Source: a virus. Taken from it: a stretch of DNA of 23,614 bases. Shown one piece after another: positions 14,182 through 21,456 of the stretch; positions within the stretch are counted from its first letter, which is position 1; each line of letters opens with the position of its first letter. The position numbers were made by a program, and so were the translations under genes. The stretch spans positions 1 to 23,614 of IMG/VR virus record IMGVR_UViG_3300032160_000299. One strand, 5' to 3'. Under the pieces are notes generated by a model. The model saw only the letters and a program-made list of their open reading frames with translations, made no database searches and was not told the DNA's origin.

Positions 14182-15535
14182 TTTCTGGTTGTTTCCGATT
14201 TTCGGACTCTTCGCCGCCGGCGTCGATGCCCTGGCCGGAGTGGATGGGGGCGGTGGCGACGGCGGCGATGCCGGCGATGGCGGCGATGATGGTGACGCCA
14301 GTGATGGCGCAGGCGCGGATGATGCCGGCGCAGACGATGTCGCGGACAGCGACGCAGCTGCGGGCGATGATGACGCAGCGGACGACACCACGATTGATCC
14401 CGAAGCCCTAGTCGATATTGGCGGCGGCCGCCAGGTGCCCGGCAAATGGAAAAAACTTTTCGACGCGGCGAATGAAGCCGGGCTCGGCAAAGAAGCCAAG
14501 CAACTCTACTTTGCCAACCAGCGCTTGATGAAGTCCTTCCCTCGCGGAGTCAATGAGGCGCTCCAGCTGTCGCAGAAAGTGGAAGAGCTCGGCGGCTTCG
14601 AGGGGATCGAGCAGATGCACGACGAACTTGACACCTACCACGCCGACGCCGAAGACTTCGAGAAAAACCCGGCGCGCTGGATCGAAACCAGTTTCAAAGA
14701 GAACGCCGACGCCTCGCTCGCCGCCTTCCGTCACGCGCTCGACTACGTTGGGGATAACCACCCCGAGCAATACGATCACCTGATGGCGAAGATCATCGTC
14801 GATGATCTGAAAGCCTGCCCCATCCATCGCATCCACGAATTTCTGGCCGGCCTGCAGAACAACCCGGAAGCGGCCAAGCTGGCCAAAGCGCTTTCCGACT
14901 ACTACAACTCGCGTTACGAGACGGCCGACAAGGCCCCGAAGGAAAAGCCCGACGAGAAAAACAAGGCGCTCACCGATCGCGAAAAAAAGATCGAAGAGCG
15001 CGAGATGAACACGCGCTACGCCGACGTGAACCGGGACGCCAACCCCTACTTGAGAAAGGGCGTCGTTAAAACTCTACAGGCCGAAGCCAAGAAGCTGGAT
15101 CTGAACCTCGACAAACTCGCGAAAGAATTCCCCGGCGAGTGGCGGGATCTGCTGAATGACGTCCACAAGCGGATCATGGAGGCGGCCATCAAAGACACCC
15201 GATTCTGCGACAAGTACGCGGCCCACGTGCGCACCAATGACCTGAAACGCGCGCTAGCCGCCATCAACCGCAAACACGACTCGCTGATACCCGACGCCGT
15301 GCGCGCCGCGATCGGCGAACGTGGACTGTTCCGCGGCAAAAAGAAACCCGGAAAAACTAGCGCCGGCGGCGACGGTGGCCAGGACCGCGGAAACGCCGCG
15401 CAGAACCATGGCTGGAAAAGCGTTTCGGCCAGGCCGGCGAAAGACGAGATTGATTGGGCGAAGACCTCGACCCGGCTGCAGCTCGACGGGAAATATATCT
15501 TGAACGACGGCTCGAAAGTCATCGTCCGCTACTGA
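14162..15535 (+). CDS. Scaffold-like protein with hydrophobic N-terminus
   Basis: A 457-residue protein between portal and major capsid, the usual scaffold position. Residues 1-25 are hydrophobic (LLNFWLFPIFGLFAAG). Residues about 26-75 are a Gly/Asp/Ala low-complexity acidic stretch. The rest is mostly charged and helical, with coiled-coil-like segments (FEGIEQMHDELDTYHADAED; NKALTDREKKIEEREMNTRY) and a basic C-terminal region (RGKKKPGKTS), as expected for a capsid-binding scaffold tail. It ends with short strands (DGKYILNDGSKVIVRY). The hydrophobic start is unexpected in a cytoplasmic assembly protein; see findings. The strong AGGAGG and exact spacing argue that this N-terminus is really translated. 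Confidence 0.65.
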   Translation: MLRYLLNFWLFPIFGLFAAGVDALAGVDGGGGDGGDAGDGGDDGDASDGAGADDAGADDVADSDAAAGDDDAADDTTIDPEALVDIGGGRQVPGKWKKLFDAANEAGLGKEAKQLYFANQRLMKSFPRGVNEALQLSQKVEELGGFEGIEQMHDELDTYHADAEDFEKNPARWIETSFKENADASLAAFRHALDYVGDNHPEQYDHLMAKIIVDDLKACPIHRIHEFLAGLQNNPEAAKLAKALSDYYNSRYETADKAPKEKPDEKNKALTDREKKIEEREMNTRYADVNRDANPYLRKGVVKTLQAEAKKLDLNLDKLAKEFPGEWRDLLNDVHKRIMEAAIKDTRFCDKYAAHVRTNDLKRALAAINRKHDSLIPDAVRAAIGERGLFRGKKKPGKTSAGGDGGQDRGNAAQNHGWKSVSARPAKDEIDWAKTSTRLQLDGKYILNDGSKVIVRY

Positions 15536-15749
15536 AAACATTTTGCTGCCTCTCGCGTCACTGAGAGCCGGACTCAGCCCAAAAAACGGGACGCGACAGG
15601 TGGACCTGCCGGATGGATTCCGGCGAGCTCGCGCTGGGCTCCGATCGGCGCACTGCTCAACGGTCACCACACACGGCACCAGTCCCGAGCCGGCGCCCGC
15701 GCGCGAAAAGGGGCGACCCGCGAAGCCCACTTACGAAAGGTGAGCCTCG
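15536..15749 (+). promoter_or_regulatory. Structured leader of the major capsid gene
   Basis: This gap of 214 bases is much longer than other junctions in the head module. A 7-base-pair stem (15553-15559 TCGCGTC with 15590-15596 GACGCGA) encloses a hairpin CTGAG/CTCAG (15561-15577) and an A-rich segment CCCAAAAAACGG. Next come a small CAGG/CCTG hairpin (15597-15608) and GCCGGA/TCCGGC (15608-15624). The rest is GC-rich. A short frame across it (15543-15743) has poor composition. It may carry a promoter, a processing site or an mRNA-stabilising fold for the abundant capsid message. No clear -35/-10 pair was seen. Confidence 0.5.
15735..15744 (+). promoter_or_regulatory. Ribosome binding site of major capsid gene
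   Basis: GAAAGGTGAG ends 5 bases before the ATG at 15750. It supports the ATG that includes the hydrophobic N-terminus rather than an internal start. Confidence 0.65.
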
Positions 15750-17072
15750 ATGTTTTCTATTTTTCAGTTCCTGCTCCTCTTCTGGATCCAGATCTTCCTG
15801 AACGGGATCGCCTGCTTTGCGGCCGGCAACAACGCGCAAACCGTCGCCTCGCAGCTCGAAGCCTTCATCCGCAAAGTCACGGACGGAATGCAGCGCGACT
15901 CGATGCTGTTCGACAAGATCGACAACCGCCCCACAGAAACCATGAGCTCGCGCGTTCTCTGGTGGACGCTCGATCTCGTGCCTGGCACTCTCACCCGCCA
16001 GGTCGATCCGGACGGCGGAAGCGCCGGCCGCGGCGCCGCCATCACCCAGGCGCGCGCCCAAGTGCAGGCCGCATTTTTCCTGGCTTGCACCGAAATGACC
16101 GACCTCGCGATGGCGGCCACGGACAACTCCAAGAAGTCCGTCGCTGACTACAAAAAGCGCAACCTGGAAAAGCAGATCTCGCAGTTCCGCAACCTCTGCG
16201 AGTCGCTGCTGAATTCCGATCTCAACGCTGCCGGCATCCTCGACACCATCACGTCGATCACGGGCAACGCGATCGGAGTGAACAACGCCAACAAATTCCA
16301 GGGCAACAAGGTCTACCAGGTGCTGCCCGCGGTGGGCCAGGCCTCGCTCGGCCCGATCACGACGCTCAATATCGACGTCAACGCCAAGACGCTCTACGTC
16401 ACAGGCGCCCTGCCGCCGAACATCGCCGTCGGCAACGTGCTCGCGGTGGACGGCTCGCCCGGCATTGTCAACTCGTCGCTGGGCTCGCTGCGTTCCAATC
16501 ACTTGGACTCGAACACCGGCAGCTGGAACAACCTGCCGCGCGGCAGCTTTCCCGGCCAACTGAAGACCCCGCACCTGGCGATGAACAATTTCGCCATTTC
16601 CCCGTCGGCGGTCGATCTTGGCCTGGTCTATCTGCGGCGCGTGCTGCCGGAGGACGAGGGCGAAGCGCTGGACCTGCTCATGCACATGGGCTACGACCAG
16701 CAGCAATCGCTCTCGAACTACGCCTACCTGGCTAACCCCACGATCATCTGGAACGAAGCCAAGGGTGATCGCAACATCGACATGATGAAGAAAATGGCCG
16801 CGGCCACCATGTCCGGCTACAAGAAACTCGTGTCGAAGCTGGCCACCCCTGGCGTGATCGACGCCCTGGCGATTGATCGCTGGTTCCGCGGCGAACTGCA
16901 GCCCGTCGGTCCGCTGACCCGCAACGGACAGACCGAATTCCAGACTTACGGCGATGATGGCGGTCTCGACTTCTCCATCATCGAGTACATCTGGGGCGGC
17001 TTCCAGGTCTGCATGGAGCAGCCGAAGTTCGGGCTCTACTATGACGGCTGCGCTTTGCCGTCCGGCACCTAA
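15750..17072 (+). CDS. Major capsid protein (putative)
   Basis: A 440-residue protein downstream of portal and scaffold and upstream of a co-chaperonin gene. After an unusual hydrophobic N-terminus (residues 2-25, FSIFQFLLLFWIQIFLNG) comes NAQTVASQLEAFIRKVTDGM, typical of an N-arm helix. Further segments fit a HK97-fold coat: charged SVADYKKRNLEKQISQFRNL as the long spine-helix region, VGNVLAVDGSPGIVNSS as a beta-rich axial part, YDQQQSLSNYAYLANP and MSGYKKLVSKLATPG, and a strand-rich C-terminus (FQTYGDDGGLDFSIIEYIW). It is the only candidate of correct size and place. The hydrophobic N-terminus lacks basic residues, so it is not a classical signal peptide. It might be a cleaved propeptide, but no protease gene is seen here. 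Confidence 0.75.
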   Translation: MFSIFQFLLLFWIQIFLNGIACFAAGNNAQTVASQLEAFIRKVTDGMQRDSMLFDKIDNRPTETMSSRVLWWTLDLVPGTLTRQVDPDGGSAGRGAAITQARAQVQAAFFLACTEMTDLAMAATDNSKKSVADYKKRNLEKQISQFRNLCESLLNSDLNAAGILDTITSITGNAIGVNNANKFQGNKVYQVLPAVGQASLGPITTLNIDVNAKTLYVTGALPPNIAVGNVLAVDGSPGIVNSSLGSLRSNHLDSNTGSWNNLPRGSFPGQLKTPHLAMNNFAISPSAVDLGLVYLRRVLPEDEGEALDLLMHMGYDQQQSLSNYAYLANPTIIWNEAKGDRNIDMMKKMAAATMSGYKKLVSKLATPGVIDALAIDRWFRGELQPVGPLTRNGQTEFQTYGDDGGLDFSIIEYIWGGFQVCMEQPKFGLYYDGCALPSGT

Positions 17073-17078
17073 ACCGCA

Positions 17079-17309
17079 GTGAGCAACCATCGGAACAAAA
17101 GGCGGATTGCAGGCGAGACGCACGCGAAGTTTGTGCGCCTGCAGTCCGCCTTTAACCGATCGGTCGCAGAAAACCGGCTCACGCTCGCCATCAACTTTTT
17201 GAACGATGCCTCGCGCGGCTACGCTTTACCACCGTGCCAACCGAAACCTCAACCCGATTCGGCGTCAGCTGCGAGTGTCCCCGCCAACACTTCTGCGGGC
17301 ACTGCATGA
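17079..17309 (+). CDS. Hypothetical small protein, 76 residues
   Basis: It has a GTG start 6 bases after the capsid stop. A basic N-terminus (RNKRRIAGETHAKFVRLQSA) and a helix (NRSVAENRLTLAINFLNDAS) precede a Pro/Ser/Ala-rich tail. No family is recognised and the Shine-Dalgarno sequence is weak. It overlaps the next candidate gene by 76 bases in another frame, so one of the two may be false, or the overlap may be genuine. Confidence 0.45.
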   Translation: MSNHRNKRRIAGETHAKFVRLQSAFNRSVAENRLTLAINFLNDASRGYALPPCQPKPQPDSASAASVPANTSAGTA

Positions 17310-17437
17310 CCGCTGGCCGAGCGCACAGCAGGATCTCGGAAGCGGATCCCTGGTGTCGGAAGTGCGGCCCGTTGACCGCAAAAGATGTCATCACCGTTTA
17401 CCCGGAGGGGCACAACTGTGGCTACCAAGGCTGCTGA
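17234..17437 (+). CDS. Cys-rich small protein (possible zinc knuckle)
   Basis: 67 residues from a GTG start. Cysteines lie at 13, 15, 21, 24, 41, 44, 62 and 67 (CECPRQHFCGHC, CRKC, CGYQGC), spaced like two or more zinc-binding pairs. Random GC-rich frames seldom give so regular a pattern. Its 3' end overlaps the GroES-like start region, which carries its own strong ribosome binding site. It is distinct from the other Cys-rich proteins in the window. Existence is uncertain because it overlaps genes in other frames on both sides. Confidence 0.4.
   Translation: MPTETSTRFGVSCECPRQHFCGHCMTAGRAHSRISEADPWCRKCGPLTAKDVITVYPEGHNCGYQGC
17404..17410 (+). promoter_or_regulatory. Ribosome binding site for the co-chaperonin
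   Basis: GGAGGGG ends 7 bases before the GTG at 17418. It selects that GTG over the in-frame ATG at 17385, which lies before this tract. Confidence 0.7.
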
Positions 17438-17939
17438 ACTCGTCATCCACGACAACCGCGCCGAATTCGCGCTGCGCAACAGCGAAGGCTCGACCGGCCT
17501 CGACATCAAGAGCGCCGCGGCGAAAGCCGAAGCCGTTCTCGACGTCCAGCAGAACGCGCTCAAGGACGACGCGGTCGCGGTCCCGCTCGGCGATCGCGTG
17601 AATGTGAAGCGGATCGCCCAGGCCGAACTCAGCGCCAACGGAATCATTCTCCCGGACACGGGCAAGAATCCGGCTTCCTTCGGGGTCGTCGTCGGCGTCG
17701 GACAGGGCCGCTATAACCTGGTCGGAACTCTCATTCCCTTGCGGGTTCGCGTTGGCGCGGTGGTGATGTTCGGCAAATACGCCGGCAGCGATCTACCGCT
17801 CTTCGGCGTCGCCAACAAAAACGCGGAGCCGCTGCTGTGCCTGCGCGAAGAAGAAATTATGCAGGTGATTATGACGCGCGAGGAGTACGAGCGCGTGCAC
17901 GCGACCGCGGATCCCGAGATCACCGGCACCGGAAAATGA
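17418..17939 (+). CDS. Phage GroES-type co-chaperonin
   Basis: A 173-residue protein whose residues 56-151 follow the GroES pattern: PLGDRVNVKR (56-65), the mobile-loop hydrophobic patch NGIILPDTGK (74-83, GIIL being the GroEL-contact tripeptide), VVVGVGQGRYNLVGTLIPL (90-108), VRVGAVVMFGKYAG (110-123, matching 'VKVGDxVLFGKYAG') and LLCLREEEIMQVI (139-151). A 55-residue N-terminal extension and about 20 extra C-terminal residues are unlike the usual ~97-residue GroES. It would cap host GroEL or a phage chaperonin and help fold the coat protein encoded just upstream, a role known for T4 gp31. The start is set by GGAGGGG before GTG 17418. The stop overlaps the next gene by ATGA. Confidence 0.88.
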   Translation: MATKAAELVIHDNRAEFALRNSEGSTGLDIKSAAAKAEAVLDVQQNALKDDAVAVPLGDRVNVKRIAQAELSANGIILPDTGKNPASFGVVVGVGQGRYNLVGTLIPLRVRVGAVVMFGKYAGSDLPLFGVANKNAEPLLCLREEEIMQVIMTREEYERVHATADPEITGTGK

Positions 17940-18616
17940 GCGACCTGGCCAACGCTTCGATCGAGCGGCCCGAGCCGCATCCCGTGCCCGAGTGGGTGGA
18001 GCGAGTGTGCGCCGATTTCGGTGTCACCGAGAGCGGCCTGCCGAAATATCGCGTGATCTGGAATCCCGATCGCACCCGAAAGATGAACATCTTAAACCCG
18101 GAAACCGGGCAGTTCGTTGAGATGGAAGTGCACAAATACCCGCGCCTGGGCGAGCGCTGGATCCTCGAAGTGCTGCTGCCCTGGGAGATCTACGGCCACT
18201 GGAACGAACAGGCCTTCGGGCCAAAGCCCGCCGACGGCGAGTATTGCCACACCCACACCTTCCAGCTGCAGATGCTCGACATGATGGAGCAGCCGGCACT
18301 CGAAACGACCATCTACCTTTCGCTCGACGATTTCGGATCCGACAATCTGCGGCTACTGCTGCACTGCATCGAGCGCGGCAAAGCGGTGCAGGCCTGGCAG
18401 CTGCGGAATTACGACCAGGAAATGATCGAGCGCGAAGAGAAGGCTTTCCACGATCAATTCGACAAGGTTTACGACGACAACCTCGGCGATCTCCGCGCGA
18501 TCGAGAAGCTCGCGGACAAAGCCGGCGTGCACCTGGGCCTCGACCCGCTGCCGGCGCCGATCGAGAAGCAACGCCGCGCGCGCGCGCGCAAACAGGGGAA
18601 AACCCTGATTCACTAA
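17936..18616 (+). CDS. Unassigned head-region protein, 226 residues
   Basis: It starts in the stop of the co-chaperonin gene (ATGA). The protein has mixed strands and turns in the first half (ADFGVTESGLPKYRVIWNPD; ILNPETGQFVEMEVHKYPRL), then helix-rich segments (REEKAFHDQFDKVYDDNLGD), and a very basic C-terminus (KQRRARARKQGKTL). I recognise no family. Coupling to the chaperonin and its position between capsid and connector genes suggest an assembly or virion role. Longer upstream starts read Arg-rich out-of-frame sequence and are rejected. Confidence 0.7.
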   Translation: MSDLANASIERPEPHPVPEWVERVCADFGVTESGLPKYRVIWNPDRTRKMNILNPETGQFVEMEVHKYPRLGERWILEVLLPWEIYGHWNEQAFGPKPADGEYCHTHTFQLQMLDMMEQPALETTIYLSLDDFGSDNLRLLLHCIERGKAVQAWQLRNYDQEMIEREEKAFHDQFDKVYDDNLGDLRAIEKLADKAGVHLGLDPLPAPIEKQRRARARKQGKTLIH

Positions 18617-18633
18617 CCCAAGGAGAATTTACC

Positions 18634-19488
18634 ATGCTGGTTCCCGTGCAAGGCGGAGTGCAGGCGCTGCAGAAACGCAATCGCCAGATCTTCGCGCAAG
18701 AAGCTGCGCTGTCCCTGGTCGAAATTCCGAACGTCTACATTTTCAACGTCGGGCCGCGGGTCTGGAAGGGCGTCGGCGCCGGCCGAGAGTGGACGATTCC
18801 CCCGTGCCCCAAGGGCGCGCGGCATTCCGAGCCGATTGCCGTGCCTATGCTCAACCTGAGCGAGATTGACCTGGCCGACGGCGGCAACAATCTCGGCATC
18901 GTCATCGATCCGGCCGTCACCGGGATCCAGAAGCAAGGCACCGAGCGCCGCCAGGTGAATGGAGTGGTCGACGACATCATCGGCCGGAACTCAACCACGC
19001 GCGAGCTCGACCTTTTCACCACCAACGGCGAATGGTTCGGCGTGTTCTCCTCGGCCACCGAAGAGCCGACCGACGAAGAGATCGAGGCCGCGAGCGACAA
19101 ACTTCACCAGATGGCGCAGCTGGTCTATCAGACCGGCGCCGAGAAGGTGCAGGCCGGCGACAAAGTCCGGATGGAGGATCGCAAGCTCTACAACTGGGCA
19201 ACCCAGCAGTTGGGCCTCAAGCCGCTCTGGGGCAACCTGGAACACACCATGTCGCAGTGCCCGGAGTGCGGCGAAGACATTCGCGAAGGCGCCAACGTTT
19301 GCAAACATTGCCACCTGGCGATCGACGAGCAGTCAGTCAAGGCGCGGGCACAGCAGCGCGCACGCGAAAACGCCGAGATCCTGGGCGCGGCCGCAACTGA
19401 GAACGCCGCGGCGCCGGCGAAGGGCAAGGGAAAGAAGAAAGCCGGCCCTGGAGAAAACACGCGGCCGACGATGGAGATGGGCGAGTAG
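18634..19488 (+). CDS. Virion-region protein with C-terminal zinc ribbon
   Basis: A 284-residue protein with a strong ribosome binding site AAGGAG (18620-18625). The N-terminal half is beta-rich (SLVEIPNVYIFNVGPRVW; GREWTIPPCPKG). The middle is helical (DEEIEAASDKLHQMAQLVYQ). Residues 209-226 form a zinc ribbon, CPECGEDIREGANVCKHC (Cys209, 212, 223, 226). The tail is Lys/Ala-rich and basic. Terminal zinc ribbons are more typical of cytoplasmic regulators and host proteins than of capsid components. The module could mediate assembly contacts or nucleic-acid binding. No known phage family is recognised. Confidence 0.72.
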   Translation: MLVPVQGGVQALQKRNRQIFAQEAALSLVEIPNVYIFNVGPRVWKGVGAGREWTIPPCPKGARHSEPIAVPMLNLSEIDLADGGNNLGIVIDPAVTGIQKQGTERRQVNGVVDDIIGRNSTTRELDLFTTNGEWFGVFSSATEEPTDEEIEAASDKLHQMAQLVYQTGAEKVQAGDKVRMEDRKLYNWATQQLGLKPLWGNLEHTMSQCPECGEDIREGANVCKHCHLAIDEQSVKARAQQRARENAEILGAAATENAAAPAKGKGKKKAGPGENTRPTMEMGE

Positions 19489-19492
19489 CTAA

Positions 19493-20530
19493 ATGGCTCT
19501 CGCGCCCCAAGCGCCTTACGACGCGCTCTCGACCATCACGCAGATGGTTCGCACCCTGCTCGGCGACTTCATCGCGGGGATCCAGCCGAACAACGCTGGC
19601 GTGGTCAACGTGGGCGGCGGCGGCTTTTCGATCACCTGGGTATCGGGGAACCAGTTTAGCGCCCTGATGAACAATGCCCCGATCCTCATCAACGGCGTGC
19701 CCAACGTGATCGCGATGGTGACGTCGCCGACGACGGCGACGCTGGTCAACCAGGCGGCCGTCGGAAACGGCAAGGCCTACTCGCTGGTGATTCCGACCGG
19801 CGACATCTTCTCCGACTCACAGGCCTACGTCCTGCCCACCATCAATCTCGGCTGGCGCAAAGTGCAAAAGCAGATGGCGATCAAGGGGCACCCGCGCCTG
19901 GAAAACACCGCGATCGTCACTGGCCTCCCGGTGATTGCGAACCTCGATCCCGCGGTCGAGCAATATATCAACTGGCAGGGATTTTACGACGGCGTCACCT
20001 TTTGGACGCCGGGGTCGCTCGCCGGCTGCCCCGTGCTGCCCCAGGATCTCATCATCCCGCTGCATCTCGACGAGCGGCAGAGTGTCTCGGGCGCCACGCC
20101 GACCAATCCGAACCTCAACGTCCTGCGGCCGATGCACCCCGCACCCAACGGGCTGCGCTCGAAGGCGAAGGGCAGCTGGAACCGATACTGGGACTGGCGC
20201 GAGGACGCGATCTATCTCCGCGGCGCGATCGTCGCGATGGACATGAAACTGCGCTACGCGGCTTACCTCGCCGACATCGCGCCGGGCGCGACGTTCGCGC
20301 AAACCCCGGTCCCGATCCTGGGCTGCGGTGAATCCGTCGCCAACTATTCCGCGGCGATCTTCGTCACCCCGCGCGGCGGCCAGGCACTGGCGCAGGGATT
20401 CAACGACGCCGGCGACATGGCGATCGCCAAGATCACCAGCGAAGCCACCAAACTCAAGCAGCGCGCCAGCGTGTCGCGGATCGCCTGGGGAACCCGCGGC
20501 CGGCGCCGGCGCGGTCACATGCCCTACTGA
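19493..20530 (+). CDS. Putative head-to-tail connector/neck protein
   Basis: A 345-residue protein. The opening APYDALSTITQMVRTLLGDF and later YVLPTINLGWRKVQKQM are the 'paired helices' style of phage adaptor/neck proteins. A beta insertion (VNVGGGGFSITWVSGNQF, ILINGVPNVIAMVTSPTTAT) lies between them. LPQDLIIPLHLDERQSVSG and then WNRYWDWREDAIYLRGAIV, MDMKLRYAAYL resemble a pattern I have seen in connector proteins of environmental podovirus-like phages, but this is recall, not alignment. The C-terminus is strongly basic (RIAWGTRGRRRRGH). It would join the portal ring to the tail. A role as a minor head protein is the alternative. Confidence 0.55.
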   Translation: MALAPQAPYDALSTITQMVRTLLGDFIAGIQPNNAGVVNVGGGGFSITWVSGNQFSALMNNAPILINGVPNVIAMVTSPTTATLVNQAAVGNGKAYSLVIPTGDIFSDSQAYVLPTINLGWRKVQKQMAIKGHPRLENTAIVTGLPVIANLDPAVEQYINWQGFYDGVTFWTPGSLAGCPVLPQDLIIPLHLDERQSVSGATPTNPNLNVLRPMHPAPNGLRSKAKGSWNRYWDWREDAIYLRGAIVAMDMKLRYAAYLADIAPGATFAQTPVPILGCGESVANYSAAIFVTPRGGQALAQGFNDAGDMAIAKITSEATKLKQRASVSRIAWGTRGRRRRGHMPY

Positions 20531-20555
20531 CAAATTTCACAAGGAGAAACCTTCG

Positions 20556-20999
20556 ATGCTCACCATTGCCGTGCAGACTTCGTCTTCCATGCTGCAGCCG
20601 CTCAACTGGAAGACGGGGAAAATGTTTCACGTTCTGTTCATCATCACCGCGACCAACGTCAACACCCCCGGCAACGCGAACCCCTACGTGGCCGGCGGCG
20701 ACACGCTCGATCTCACCGGATTGAATGCCCTGCTTGGCGGAATGCCCGGCCAGGTGCTGCCGACCTTTGAATTGCCGGTGAAGGTCGAAATCCAGTCAAT
20801 TCGGCCGAAGGGCGCGGCCAACAGCGGAAACCTCTACGTATACAGCTACGCGCCTGGAACCACGCTGCAGAATGGCGCCATGCAGGTGTTCACCGGCGCC
20901 GCCGCGCAGACCGCGCTGACTGAGCTCTCCGCCGGCAACTACCCCGCGGGCGTCCTGAATGACAGCATCCAGGGCGAAGGCATCTTCGTCCAACCGTAA
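20556..20999 (+). CDS. Small virion-type protein, possible decoration or tail protein
   Basis: A 147-residue protein from the ATG at 20556, after a strong AAGGAG (20541-20546). It is beta-rich, with short strands and Asn/Gly turns (VLFIITATNVNTPGNANPYV; LPVKVEIQSIRPKGAANSGN; LYVYSYAPGTTLQNGAMQVF). Strong translation signals and compact size suit an abundant capsid decoration or a tail-tube-adjacent protein. There is no specific family signature. An upstream extension into the connector gene is open but reads Arg/Pro/Ser-rich antisense-like sequence and is rejected. Confidence 0.65.
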   Translation: MLTIAVQTSSSMLQPLNWKTGKMFHVLFIITATNVNTPGNANPYVAGGDTLDLTGLNALLGGMPGQVLPTFELPVKVEIQSIRPKGAANSGNLYVYSYAPGTTLQNGAMQVFTGAAAQTALTELSAGNYPAGVLNDSIQGEGIFVQP

Positions 21000-21005
21000 C
21001 CGCTG

Positions 21006-21449
21006 ATGGCGATCTCGCAGCCAGGCGCGAACTATCGCAACCAGGCGGAGCTCCAGCAAAAAGACCGCCTGGTGGCGCAGGCGCTCGACGATCTCGCCTC
21101 CCAGGTCCAGGCCACGCGCGCGCAGGGCAACTTCGGCCAGGAAGGGCCGCCGGCGGCGCCGCATCCGGTGACGGCGATCGGCGTCGTCGGGCAGAACGGG
21201 TTCGCCAGCGTCACCCTGACGCACAACAGCGCGCCCGCCGGCGCGCGCTACGTGATCGAGTACGCGACCACGCCGAATTTCGCGGCCGGCACCGTCACCC
21301 GCATCGACAATGGAATCTCGCTCACCTGGCAGCAGTACCTCAAGGGGCAAAGGCTCTACTTCCGCGCCGCAACCATGTTCTCCGCGTCGGAGCTTTCGCC
21401 GTGGATCTATTTCGGCGGGACGCCCGCGCCAACGGTCGTAGCGATCTGA
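21006..21449 (+). CDS. Fibronectin type III-like structural protein
   Basis: A 147-residue protein. Residues 10-45 are Gln/Ala-rich and helical (AELQQKDRLVAQALDDLASQ), suggesting an N-terminal coiled coil for trimerisation or docking. Residues about 55-142 follow an FN3-like strand order: VTAIGVVGQNGFASVTLTH, then GARYVIEYATTPNF, GISLTWQQYLKGQRLYFRA and SPWIYFGG. Such domains are frequent in phage tail and baseplate proteins and may bind cell-surface carbohydrate. The gene begins 6 bases after the previous stop and ends 7 bases before the next start, so it is part of the tail-side operon. Confidence 0.6.
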   Translation: MAISQPGANYRNQAELQQKDRLVAQALDDLASQVQATRAQGNFGQEGPPAAPHPVTAIGVVGQNGFASVTLTHNSAPAGARYVIEYATTPNFAAGTVTRIDNGISLTWQQYLKGQRLYFRAATMFSASELSPWIYFGGTPAPTVVAI

Positions 21450-21456
21450 AACCACG

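Noticed and set aside
15543-15743. A 66-residue frame in the capsid leader
   Set aside because: Arg/Pro/Gly-rich composition, no ribosome binding site, and the DNA is better explained as a structured leader.
15657-17123. A 488-residue minus-strand open frame opposite the capsid gene
   Set aside because: Biased Arg/Val/Gly/His composition and overlap with a well-supported plus-strand gene with a good ribosome binding site.
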